Assembly (NCBI GenBank): GCA_902796875.1
Contig: CADBQT010000144.1
Span: 1 to 5,222, forward strand
Length of the DNA stretch: 5,222 nt
Origin: an uncultured Eubacteriales bacterium
Lineage (GTDB): Bacteria > Bacillota > Clostridia > Peptostreptococcales > Anaerovoracaceae
Direction: 5' to 3'
Shown here: positions 1 through 5,222 of the stretch, one piece after another
How positions within the stretch are numbered: position 1 is the first letter of the stretch
Layout: the number at the start of each line of letters is the position of its first letter
Notes under the pieces: model-generated
Told to the model about the DNA's origin: nothing
The model's database searches: none
Seen by the model: only the letters and a program-made list of their open reading frames with translations
Position numbers and translations under genes: made by a program

Positions 1-443
1 ATGGCGCCCAGAGCGCAGTCGTAGCCTTTGTTCCCCGCCTTGGATCCGGCGCGGGCGATGGCCTGGTCGATGTTTTCCGTGGTGACGATGCCGAACATCA
101 CCGGGATGCCCGTCTTCAGTCCCACCTGAGCGATCCCCTTGGCCGCTTCATTGCAGACGTAGTCGTAGTGGGTCGTCTGGCCGCGGATCACCACGCCGAC
201 GCAGATGACGGCGTCGTACTTGCCGGACTCCGCTGCCTTTGCGGCGATCGCGGGGATCTCGAAAGCGCCGGGCACCCAGATGGCCGTGATGTTGTCTTCC
301 TCCACACCGTGGCGGACCAGTCCGTCCACCGCTCCGTCCAGGAGCTTGCCGGTGATGATCTCATTGAAACGGGACGCGATGACCGCAACCTTCATGCCCT
401 CCGGCGCGACGACGTATCCGTTGATCACATTGATTTCCTTCAT
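1..443 (-). CDS. ribH: RibH, 6,7-dimethyl-8-ribityllumazine synthase (3' end cut by window edge)
   Basis: Condenses 5-amino-6-ribitylaminouracil with 3,4-dihydroxy-2-butanone 4-phosphate to give 6,7-dimethyl-8-ribityllumazine, the penultimate step of riboflavin synthesis; the family forms cytoplasmic pentamers or icosahedral capsids. I translated 147 complete codons from the ATG at 443 to the left edge with no stop. Visible family motifs are SRFNEIIT (24-31, with F26 at the substrate-stacking aromatic position), VPGAFEIP (57-64), the [14 protein letters not shown] segment (83-96, with H92 at the catalytic histidine position) and [10 protein letters not shown] (131-140, R131 a phosphate-binding arginine). 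The family is about 155 residues long, so only roughly the last ten are missing; this is a window-edge effect, not a truncation. AAGGAAGGAG lies 8 nt before the ATG. It is the last visible rib gene, 52 nt after ribBA. Identity is very secure. Confidence 0.97.
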   Translation of the reverse strand, partial: MKEINVINGYVVAPEGMKVAVIASRFNEIITGKLLDGAVDGLVRHGVEEDNITAIWVPGAFEIPAIAAKAAESGKYDAVICVGVVIRGQTTHYDYVCNEAAKGIAQVGLKTGIPVMFGIVTTENIDQAIARAGSKAGNKGYDCALGA

Positions 444-451
444 TTTCTTTT

Positions 452-461
452 CTCCTTCCTT
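452..461 (-). promoter_or_regulatory. ribosome binding site of ribH
   Basis: On the minus strand AAGGAAGGAG is followed by an 8-nt A-rich spacer and the ribH ATG at 443. It is the strongest Shine-Dalgarno match in the operon, in a 52-nt intergenic gap that shows no hairpin or promoter. This suggests RibH is translated efficiently from the shared transcript. Family knowledge fits this, since lumazine synthase is needed in many subunits per particle, but expression level is an inference. Confidence 0.8.
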
Positions 462-495
462 ATAGCCTTGTCGACTTTCTTCACTTATTCCTTTA

Positions 496-1710
496 TCAGA
501 CCTTCTCCAGGATGTGACCCATCTTGGTCTTCTTCGTAGAAAGGTACTTGCGGTCGAACTGCTGAGGCTCGATCTCGATGGGGACCCGCTCGGTGATCTC
601 CAGAGCGAACTCCTCCAGTCCGTAGACCTTGTCCGGGTTGTTGGTCAGAAGTCTTAAAGACCGTGCGCCCAGGTCTCTTAAGATCTGTGCTCCGACCCAG
701 TATTCCCGCAGGTCCGCCGCAAAACCCAGTTCGATGTTGGCTTCCACCGTGTCCAGCCCCATCTCCTGGAGCTTGTAGGCTTTGATCTTGTTGATCAGGC
801 CGATGCCCCGGCCTTCCTGGCGCATGTAGAGGATGATCCCCCGGCCTTCCTTTTCCACCATGTCCATGGAGGTCTGAAGCTGGAGGCCGCAGTCGCACCG
901 CATGGATCCGAAGGTGTCTCCCGTCAGGCACTCGGAGTGGACCCGGCAGAGGACGTTTTCCCCGTCGCCGATGTCTCCCTTGACCAGGGCCACGTGATGC
1001 TCACCGGTAATGTCGTTGACGTAGCCGTACATGTCGAACTCCCCGTGCTTCGTAGGCATCTTTGCCTTTGCTTCACAGACCACATGCTTCTCGTGGACTC
1101 GGATGTAGTCCTGGAGAGCCTTGATGGTGATGAACTTCATGTTGTATTTCTTCGCCATCTCCCAAAGGCCCGGGGTCCGCATCATGGTCCCGTCATCGTC
1201 CATGATCTCGCAGCACACGCCGCACTGGTTCATCCCCGCCAGCCGGAGAAGGTCCACCGTTGCCTCCGTGTGGCCGTTTCTCACCAGCACGCCGCCGTAC
1301 CGGGCAATGAGGGGAAAGACGTGTCCCGGCCGCCGGAAGTCTCCCGGGCGGGCGTCCTCGTCCACACACTTCATCATGGTATAGGACCGCTCCTCCGCCG
1401 AGATCCCGGTGGTGGTATCGATGTGGTCGATGGAAACGGTGAAGGCGGTCTCGTGATTGTCCGTGTTCTCCGCCACCATAGGGGGAAGGCCCAGCTTGGC
1501 CGCCACCTCCGCGCTCATGGGAGTGCAGATCAGCCCCTTGGCCTGACTGGCCATGAAGTTGATGTTCTCCCGGGTGGCGAACTCGGCAGCGCAGATCATG
1601 TCCCCCTCGTTCTCCCGATCCGGGTCGTCGGTGACCAGAATGATCTCCCCGTTTCTCAGAGCTTCCACCGCTTCTTCGATGGTGTTGTATTCGTACCTTT
1701 CTTCGCTCAT
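496..1710 (-). CDS. ribBA: RibBA, fused DHBP synthase / GTP cyclohydrolase II
   Basis: Bifunctional cytoplasmic enzyme supplying both riboflavin precursors. The N-terminal RibB half converts ribulose 5-phosphate to 3,4-dihydroxy-2-butanone 4-phosphate plus formate. The C-terminal RibA half opens GTP to the diaminopyrimidine phosphate. Numbered from the chosen start (404 residues), RibB shows the acidic metal/substrate loop [10 protein letters not shown] (28-37), RPGHVFPL (127-134) and RNGHTEA (144-150). RibA begins near 205 and shows VHSECLTGD with zinc cysteines at 261, 272 and 274 in the family spacing, then RQEGRGIGL (297-305) and LTNNPDK (355-361). Both halves therefore look catalytically complete. 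AAAAGGAG (1727-1720) lies only 3 nt from an ATG at 1716 but 9 nt from the in-frame ATG at 1710, so I prefer 1710; the earlier start would add two residues. The gene ends TGA followed directly by in-frame TAA. It starts 22 nt after ribE. Confidence 0.97.
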   Translation of the reverse strand: MSEERYEYNTIEEAVEALRNGEIILVTDDPDRENEGDMICAAEFATRENINFMASQAKGLICTPMSAEVAAKLGLPPMVAENTDNHETAFTVSIDHIDTTTGISAEERSYTMMKCVDEDARPGDFRRPGHVFPLIARYGGVLVRNGHTEATVDLLRLAGMNQCGVCCEIMDDDGTMMRTPGLWEMAKKYNMKFITIKALQDYIRVHEKHVVCEAKAKMPTKHGEFDMYGYVNDITGEHHVALVKGDIGDGENVLCRVHSECLTGDTFGSMRCDCGLQLQTSMDMVEKEGRGIILYMRQEGRGIGLINKIKAYKLQEMGLDTVEANIELGFAADLREYWVGAQILRDLGARSLRLLTNNPDKVYGLEEFALEITERVPIEIEPQQFDRKYLSTKKTKMGHILEKV

Positions 1711-1719
1711 GTTCATCTG

Positions 1720-1727
1720 CTCCTTTT
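1720..1727 (-). promoter_or_regulatory. ribosome binding site that decides the ribBA start
   Basis: AAAAGGAG on the minus strand precedes two in-frame ATGs. The first (1716) is 3 nt away, closer than usual for initiation. The second (1710) is 9 nt away, in the normal range. This favours the second ATG, though the first cannot be excluded from sequence alone. Confidence 0.7.
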
Positions 1728-1732
1728 CTGAT

Positions 1733-2401
1733 CTATCGCAAAAGCTCCAGCATCTCCATGGTCACCCGGCCCTGGCCGTCGTCCACGGTCTGCTCATGCT
1801 TTCCGATGCCTTCTCTTTCCATCATCAGCTTTTCCACGTACTTGCCGATAATGTCCGTCTCCAGGTTGACGATCTCTCCTTCCCGCCGTTTCAGCAGGGT
1901 GGTCTCCGATCCCGTGTGGGGAATGATGGAGACGCTGAATCCGTCGCCGTCGACCTGGGCCACCGTCAGGCTGATTCCGTCGATGGTGATGGATCCTTTT
2001 TCGACGATAAGGCGAAGGATCTCCCGGCTGGCGGTGATCCTGACCCACACCGCATTTTCCTCCGTTTTTTTCGAGGCGATCCGGCCGATCCCGTCGATGT
2101 GGCCGGAGACGATGTGTCCTCCGAAGCGGCCGTCCGCCGCCATGGCTCTCTCCAGGTTGACCGCATCCCCGGAGGACGCGTTCTTCAGGCTGCTTCTCCG
2201 GATGGTCTCCGGCATGACGTCGGCGGTGAATCCGTCATGGCTCATGCTGGTCACCGTCAGACAGATGCCGTTGACCGCGATGCTGTCTCCGATCCTGGTC
2301 CCCTCCAGGACTTTGCTTGCCCGGATGGCGATCTCTCCGGACGTCCCCGAAGCCCCGATGGCCCGGATGATGCCCGTCTCTTCAATGATTCCTGTAAACA
2401 T
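1733..2401 (-). CDS. ribE: RibE, riboflavin synthase alpha chain
   Basis: Catalyses the last step: dismutation of two 6,7-dimethyl-8-ribityllumazine molecules into riboflavin and 5-amino-6-ribitylaminouracil, the latter recycled to RibH. The 222 residues, a normal length, contain the internal duplication typical of the family. Lumazine-binding domain 1 starts MFTGIIEE (1-8) and carries VNGICLTV (43-50). Domain 2 starts at [14 protein letters not shown] (91-104) and carries IDGISLTV (140-147) and the [15 protein letters not shown] helix region (178-192) that leads into the C-terminal trimerisation segment. The ATG at 2401 begins the canonical MFTG N-terminus and lies 2 nt after the ribD stop. 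Its Shine-Dalgarno AGAGAGG sits inside the last ribD codons, so translational coupling to ribD is likely. The gene is called ribE, ribC or ribB in different species. Confidence 0.97.
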   Translation of the reverse strand: MFTGIIEETGIIRAIGASGTSGEIAIRASKVLEGTRIGDSIAVNGICLTVTSMSHDGFTADVMPETIRRSSLKNASSGDAVNLERAMAADGRFGGHIVSGHIDGIGRIASKKTEENAVWVRITASREILRLIVEKGSITIDGISLTVAQVDGDGFSVSIIPHTGSETTLLKRREGEIVNLETDIIGKYVEKLMMEREGIGKHEQTVDDGQGRVTMEMLELLR

Positions 2402-2403
2402 TT

Positions 2404-3588
2404 CTACCTCTCTTCCGGATCATCATTTCGGTCCACCCGATAGATGAGCCGAATGTCTTCTCCGATGGGTTCCGCTTCGATCAGCTTCATGGCCAGACCC
2501 TGGTCTACCTCTTCCACCCCTTCTCCCTCTACCGGAGACCTGGCGGTGCCACCGAAGATCTTCGGCGCAACAAAGGCATGTACCTCGTGGATCAGACCCG
2601 CCCGAAGGGCACTGTCGTTGAGCCGGCCGCCTCCCTCCAGGAGGATGCTGTCGATCCCCCGCTCGCCCATGTGGTCCATCAGGCGGGGAAGGTCCACGGC
2701 CCTTGAGTCACCATTTCCGGACTCTCCGGCCTGGGGCAGGTTGACCAGTTTCACCCCGGCCCGGATCAGCCGGTGGGCTTTGGCCGTCTGGTCGCCCTCC
2801 TTCGGAAGGTCATCCGGCCCCATCTCTCCTTTCTGCCACTCCGGCAGGGCGCAGGCGAGGATGGTCTCGTATTCTCCCGCCGTCTTCACGATCTGAGCCT
2901 CCTCCGGGATCCGGAGCCTGCTGTCGCAGATGATCCTCACCGGAGATCTGCCCCCTTCCAGCCGGCAGGTGAGCTCAGGGTCGTCCTGGAGCACGGTGCC
3001 GATGCCGGCCATGATGCCCATGCACCGGTTCCGCAGCTTCTGGACTTCGCCTCTTGCCGCCTCGCCGGTGATCCACTTGGACTTGCCCGTCTTGGTGGCG
3101 ATCTTTCCGTCCGCCGTCATGGCGTACTTCATGATCACGTAGGGTCTTTTCGTCGTAATATAATGGAAGAAGATGTCGTTGATGGCATCGCACTCCTCAC
3201 GGAGAAAGTCCTCCACGACCTCCACGCCAGCCTGGCGCAGGATCTCGGCACCCTTGCCCGCCACTTTCGGGTTAGGGTCTCTGGAGCCGATGACCACCCG
3301 GCCGATCTCGTTTTCGATGATGGCCTCAGTGCAGGGCGGCGTCTTCCCGTAGTGACAGCAGGGCTCCAGGGTGACGTACATGGTCGCTCCCTTTGCCGGT
3401 TCCGTCAGGCTGGCGATGGCGTTTCTCTCCGCATGGAGCTCACCGTATTTCCGGTGATACCCCTCTCCGATGATCCGGTCACCGGAGACGATGACCGCGC
3501 CAACCAAAGGATTTGGATGCACCCATCCTTCTCCCTGAAGGGCCAGTCCGATCGCCCGCCGCATATATTCTCTGTCCCGGTCGTTCAT
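2404..3588 (-). CDS. ribD: RibD, bifunctional pyrimidine deaminase / reductase
   Basis: Performs two cytoplasmic steps after GTP cyclohydrolase II: zinc-dependent deamination of the diaminopyrimidine, then NADPH-dependent reduction of the ribosyl to a ribityl chain. From the ATG at 3588 the protein has 394 residues. The deaminase domain (about 1-145) shows HPNPLVGAVIV (24-34), HAE (52-54; H52 a zinc ligand, E54 the proton shuttle) and PCCHYGKTPPC (76-86; zinc cysteines C77 and C86). The reductase domain shows KYAMTADGKIAT (154-165), VRIICDSRLRIP (217-228) and LLEGGGRLNDS (316-326). GGAAGAGG lies 6 nt before 3588. The frame stays open to an ATG at 3717, but that start lies inside the FMN aptamer, so it is rejected; an ATG at 3594 abuts the Shine-Dalgarno. 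At 394 residues it is longer than the usual 360-370, the extra length falling between about 240 and 300. Confidence 0.97.
   Translation of the reverse strand: MNDRDREYMRRAIGLALQGEGWVHPNPLVGAVIVSGDRIIGEGYHRKYGELHAERNAIASLTEPAKGATMYVTLEPCCHYGKTPPCTEAIIENEIGRVVIGSRDPNPKVAGKGAEILRQAGVEVVEDFLREECDAINDIFFHYITTKRPYVIMKYAMTADGKIATKTGKSKWITGEAARGEVQKLRNRCMGIMAGIGTVLQDDPELTCRLEGGRSPVRIICDSRLRIPEEAQIVKTAGEYETILACALPEWQKGEMGPDDLPKEGDQTAKAHRLIRAGVKLVNLPQAGESGNGDSRAVDLPRLMDHMGERGIDSILLEGGGRLNDSALRAGLIHEVHAFVAPKIFGGTARSPVEGEGVEEVDQGLAMKLIEAEPIGEDIRLIYRVDRNDDPEER
2407..2413 (-). promoter_or_regulatory. ribosome binding site of ribE inside the 3' end of ribD
   Basis: AGAGAGG on the minus strand ends 5 nt before the ribE ATG and overlaps the last sense codons of ribD, directly before its TAG stop. 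The 2-nt gap between stop and start suggests that ribosomes finishing ribD reinitiate on ribE. Coupling is inferred from geometry. Confidence 0.7.
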
Positions 3589-3594
3589 CTCCAT

Positions 3595-3602
3595 CCTCTT
3601 CC
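3595..3602 (-). promoter_or_regulatory. ribosome binding site that decides the ribD start
   Basis: GGAAGAGG on the minus strand with a 6-nt spacer to the ATG at 3588. It lies 9 nt beyond the U-tail of the terminator hairpin, so it is outside the terminator stem and accessible on read-through transcripts. This argues for control by transcription termination rather than Shine-Dalgarno sequestration. Confidence 0.75.
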
Positions 3603-3611
3603 TGCACATAC

Positions 3612-3636
3612 AAAAGGCCCTGCACAAACAGGGCCC
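3612..3636 (-). terminator. riboswitch-controlled intrinsic terminator (attenuator)
   Basis: On the minus strand GGCCCTG (3635-3629), loop TTTGTG, and CAGGGCC (3622-3616) form a perfect 7-bp GC-rich stem followed by TTTT (3615-3612). It lies between the FMN aptamer and the ribD ribosome binding site, the standard position for an RFN attenuator in Bacillota. The U-tail is short, so termination strength is uncertain. Because no other terminator is seen after the upstream hydrolase gene, it may also stop read-through from that gene. Confidence 0.85.
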
Positions 3637-3660
3637 AAATAAATCATTGCGGAAAAAAAT

Positions 3661-3768
3661 ATCTTCTCCCATCCAGACTGTACTGTCGGTTCCGGAATCG
3701 CACCGGATCATGCGCATCGCGCTCGCGGACTTTACCGCCGGTCGGGAATTTCACCCTGCCCTGAAGAT
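3661..3768 (-). ncRNA. FMN riboswitch aptamer (RFN element)
   Basis: Cis-regulatory RNA that binds flavin mononucleotide and represses the rib operon when FMN is plentiful. Read on the minus strand, it opens with ATCTTC (3768-3763) and closes with GAAGAT (3666-3661), which pair as stem P1. In between are the signature RFN blocks AGGGCAGGGTGAAATTCCC, ACCGGCGGTAAAGTCCGC, GATCCGGTG, GATTCCGG, CCGACAGT and AGTCTGGATGGGAGAAG, in the family order. The P3 arm is very short (GCGG/CCGC with a 6-nt loop). It lies about 20 nt after the predicted transcription start and about 70 nt before the ribD ATG. The match to the well-known consensus is close to complete, so the call does not depend on folding software. 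Confidence 0.97.
3758..3763 (-). promoter_or_regulatory. antiterminator strand within the FMN aptamer
   Basis: CAGGGC on the minus strand, at the P1/P2 junction of the aptamer, is identical to six bases of the terminator 3' arm (3622-3617). It is perfectly complementary to GCCCTG in the terminator 5' arm (3634-3629). Without FMN this pairing would block the terminator hairpin; with FMN the segment is held in the folded aptamer and the hairpin can form. The same geometry is known from Bacillus subtilis rib leaders. The complementarity is seen; the switching is inferred. Confidence 0.7.
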
Positions 3769-3795
3769 CATGTCTTGATTCTTTTGTCTGCAGAT

Positions 3796-3824
3796 ATAGT
3801 AGACCTGATCGGTCCGTTTGTCAA
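3796..3824 (-). promoter_or_regulatory. sigma-A-type promoter of the rib operon
   Basis: On the minus strand a perfect -35 TTGACA (3824-3819) is followed by a 17-nt spacer and the -10 TACTAT (3801-3796, four of six consensus bases). The expected start site is near 3789, giving a leader of about 200 nt to ribD that contains the whole aptamer and terminator. The -35 box begins only 15 nt after the hydrolase stop codon. Confidence 0.85.
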
Positions 3825-3839
3825 TATCCTGCCTGGAGC

Positions 3840-5018
3840 TTATTCCTCCGTCGGGGGGCACTCCTCCATCACGACCCCTCCTTCTGTCAGGCGTGTGAAC
3901 AGTTTCTTATTGATCTTTTTTACCGGCGCCTTGGAAAGGTTGCTCAGCACCACGGTGACCGTCTTCCTCTCCGGGCAGACCCAAAAGCTGGACCGGAATC
4001 CGTCATCCGTTCCTTCGTGTCCCATGAGCCAGGCCCCTTCCTGACGACGCCTGAAAAAGCCCAGTCCCATCCGCTCTTTGTTTTTGGGCACCTGGGCGTA
4101 CTCACCCAGGATCTTCTCCCAGCATGCTCCGGATAGTTTCAACGGACCTTCCGGATCCTCCATGCTCTCCAGGATGGCCTTCCCCCAACGAAGAAGATCG
4201 GAGAGCGTAGACGTCAACGTGGAGCTCGGTCCGTGGGCCCTGGTGTAGGGGTAGTATTTCACCGGCACGATGTCCCTGTCCTCCCGCTTTTCGTGAGGCA
4301 GGGCCATGGGCTTCCAATCCGGATCCTCTTCCCGGTTTTTCTCCCGAATGGCTTCCGTGATCAAAGGGCAATCCTCTCCATCCCGAACGCCGAAACGGGC
4401 AAAGGTCTTCATGGTGGACTCACTCATCCCGGCAGGCTCCATCAAAAACCGCTTCACGAAATCCTCGTAGGAAAGCTGCTCTCCCCCGGTGAAATCTTTC
4501 GAGTATAGAGAGACGATGTACCCCAGCATTTCGTAGGCCACGTTGCTGTAGGAAAACTCCCCTTCTCCCGGAGCCCAGAGCAAAGGCAACTGCCGTACTT
4601 CGTCGGAATACACGTAGTCCCGAAGGGCATCCTCACCCGTGAGGGCCTCCTCCCAGTGGTAGTCCTCCAGATCGTCCATCCCGGACATGTGGGACAGCAT
4701 CTGGCCCAGCCGGATCTTCTCCCAGCGGGGGTCCTTCAGATCCAGGTCCGGCAGGATGTCCGCCAGCCGGTCCTCCGTATCCAGATATCCGCCGTCGACC
4801 AGTTTCATGATGGCGAGGGAAGTGAACAGCTTGGAGACGGAGGCGCAGTGAAACACGTCCCCGGGGTTTAAGGGGTCTTTCGTGGTCACGTCCCGCACGC
4901 CGGCGGTTCCCGTCCAGGTCTCGTCTCCTGCCATGACGCCGATTGCCAGTCCCGGCACATCGTTAAAGTCCATGGATTCCCGTAAAAATTCTTCACAGAT
5001 CTGTTTCATTTCGTTCAT
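3840..5018 (-). CDS. serine hydrolase of the beta-lactamase / PBP-like fold
   Basis: A 392-residue protein of the class C beta-lactamase/transpeptidase-like family (Pfam Beta-lactamase, PF00144), which includes D-aminopeptidases, DD-peptidases, carboxylesterases and beta-lactamases; its substrate cannot be told from sequence. The three active-site elements are visible: SVSK (60-63, nucleophile S60 and K63), YSN (157-159) and HEG (334-336) in place of KTG. The HxG form is common in DD-peptidase and esterase-type members, so a resistance role should not be assumed. LGQMLSHMSGM (104-114) is another family hallmark. No signal peptide or membrane segment is seen, which suggests a cytoplasmic enzyme. 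I chose ATG 5018 because GGGAG lies 7 nt upstream. The frame stays open further upstream, including a GTG at 5147, but that stretch is a 26-bp repeat and a possible promoter. It has no evident functional link to riboflavin synthesis. Confidence 0.9.
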   Translation of the reverse strand: MNEMKQICEEFLRESMDFNDVPGLAIGVMAGDETWTGTAGVRDVTTKDPLNPGDVFHCASVSKLFTSLAIMKLVDGGYLDTEDRLADILPDLDLKDPRWEKIRLGQMLSHMSGMDDLEDYHWEEALTGEDALRDYVYSDEVRQLPLLWAPGEGEFSYSNVAYEMLGYIVSLYSKDFTGGEQLSYEDFVKRFLMEPAGMSESTMKTFARFGVRDGEDCPLITEAIREKNREEDPDWKPMALPHEKREDRDIVPVKYYPYTRAHGPSSTLTSTLSDLLRWGKAILESMEDPEGPLKLSGACWEKILGEYAQVPKNKERMGLGFFRRRQEGAWLMGHEGTDDGFRSSFWVCPERKTVTVVLSNLSKAPVKKINKKLFTRLTEGGVVMEECPPTEE

Positions 5019-5025
5019 GTCGATT

Positions 5026-5030
5026 CTCCC
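5026..5030 (-). promoter_or_regulatory. ribosome binding site that decides the hydrolase start
   Basis: GGGAG on the minus strand with a 7-nt spacer to the ATG at 5018. It is the only well-spaced Shine-Dalgarno near the start of the conserved domain. A second in-frame ATG at 5009 would be 16 nt away and is less likely. Confidence 0.65.
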
Positions 5031-5043
5031 GTGGCAGCCTCTG

Positions 5044-5102
5044 CCTTTGCGGTATCGCAGCGGCCCCCGCCTTCGCGTTATCGCAGCGGCCCCCGCCTTT
5101 GC
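5044..5102. repeat. 26-bp direct tandem repeat, two full copies and a partial third
   Basis: Copies at 5044-5069 and 5070-5095 differ at only two of 26 positions; a third begins at 5096 and matches for 7 bases. Both share an ATCGCAGCGGCCCCCG core. A period of 26 is not a multiple of three, so these are unlikely to be codons of the hydrolase. On the minus strand each unit contains GCGGGGGCCGC and either GCGATAACGC or GCGATACCGC, all able to form short hairpins. The array lies between a possible promoter and the hydrolase ribosome binding site, hence probably in its 5' untranslated leader. Confidence 0.9.
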
Positions 5103-5106
5103 ACTC

Positions 5107-5135
5107 ATTTTACCCGAACTCCCCGCCGAACACAA
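5107..5135 (-). promoter_or_regulatory. possible promoter of the serine hydrolase gene
   Basis: On the minus strand TAAAAT (5112-5107, five of six -10 bases) lies 17 nt after TTGTGT (5135-5130, only three of six -35 bases). This is the one AT-richer stretch in a GC-rich upstream region. A start near 5100 would place the 26-bp repeats in the leader. The weak -35 keeps this tentative. Confidence 0.4.
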
Positions 5136-5162
5136 AACATTTCCCACGGGGGCAGGGAGCGC

Positions 5163-5222
5163 GGTTCGCCGGGTTCGCCAGGATCTACGGGTTCGCCAGG
5201 ATTCGCCGGATTCGCCAGGTTC
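5163..5222. repeat. short tandem repeat array, about 9-bp unit, running off the window edge
   Basis: Successive units on the plus strand read GGTTCGCCG, GGTTCGCCA, GGATCTACG (diverged), GGTTCGCCA, GGATTCGCC, GGATTCGCCA, then GGTTC at the edge. Unit length is mostly 9 with one 10-bp step. No gene with a start codon and ribosome binding site could be tied to it within the window, so it is most simply an intergenic minisatellite. It could instead be the end of a repeat-coding gene lying to the right. Confidence 0.85.

Noticed and set aside
1..443. ribH as a truncated pseudogene
   Set aside because: The frame is intact with all motifs and simply runs out of the window within about ten residues of the expected C-terminus.
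937..1731. Long plus-strand open frame (264 codons) opposite ribBA
   Set aside because: It is antisense to a gene with complete RibB and RibA motifs, shows no recognisable domain, and is expected in GC-rich DNA. The same applies to the plus-strand frames opposite ribE (1553-2447) and ribD (2444-3642).
3589..3717. A 43-residue N-terminal extension of RibD starting at 3717
   Set aside because: The extension lies in the FMN aptamer, terminator and ribosome binding site, and conserved RibD sequence begins only after the ATG at 3588.
3840..5018. Calling the hydrolase an antibiotic-resistance beta-lactamase
   Set aside because: It has the shared fold motifs, but HEG replaces KTG and no export signal is seen. 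The family is dominated by peptidases and esterases, so a resistance role is not supported.
5044..5102. CRISPR array
   Set aside because: The two 26-bp copies abut each other with no spacer and there is no cas gene in the window; it is a simple tandem duplication.
5019..5147. GTG start at 5147 giving a 435-residue hydrolase
   Set aside because: The added residues are encoded by a 26-bp repeat whose period is not a multiple of three. The GTG has no clear ribosome binding site, lies upstream of a possible promoter, and the family fold begins near the ATG at 5018.

Overview
The window carries a riboflavin (vitamin B2) biosynthesis operon on the minus strand, preceded by its FMN riboswitch. Upstream of the riboswitch, also on the minus strand, is a serine beta-lactamase-fold hydrolase gene. 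The suggested host is a GC-rich member of the Bacillota, probably class Clostridia. The reasons are the ribD-ribE-ribBA-ribH order, the fused RibBA, strong GGAG-type ribosome binding sites, and an RFN leader that ends in an intrinsic terminator. Genus cannot be read from the sequence.

Layout in transcription order (right to left). Positions 5222-5019 hold a 9-bp tandem repeat array that runs off the window edge, a possible promoter, and a 26-bp tandem repeat. Positions 5018-3840 encode the serine hydrolase. Positions 3824-3796 are a strong sigma-A-type promoter (TTGACA, 17-nt spacer, TACTAT). Positions 3768-3661 are the FMN aptamer and 3636-3612 the terminator hairpin. Then follow ribD (3588-2404), ribE (2401-1733), ribBA (1710-496) and ribH (443 to the left edge, lacking only its last few codons).

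The four rib proteins cover the dedicated pathway from GTP and ribulose 5-phosphate to riboflavin, except for the phosphatase step, which is normally encoded elsewhere. RibBA makes both precursors: the pyrimidine from GTP and the four-carbon unit from ribulose 5-phosphate. RibD deaminates and reduces the pyrimidine, RibH builds lumazine, and RibE dismutates lumazine to riboflavin. The hexamer CAGGGC in the aptamer's 5' strand duplicates the 3' arm of the terminator and can pair with the terminator's 5' arm. This gives a readable antitermination/termination switch.

No clearly new system is present. The least explained parts are the repeat-rich region upstream of the hydrolase, the lack of a terminator between the hydrolase and the rib promoter, and a U7 tract directly after the aptamer's closing stem.
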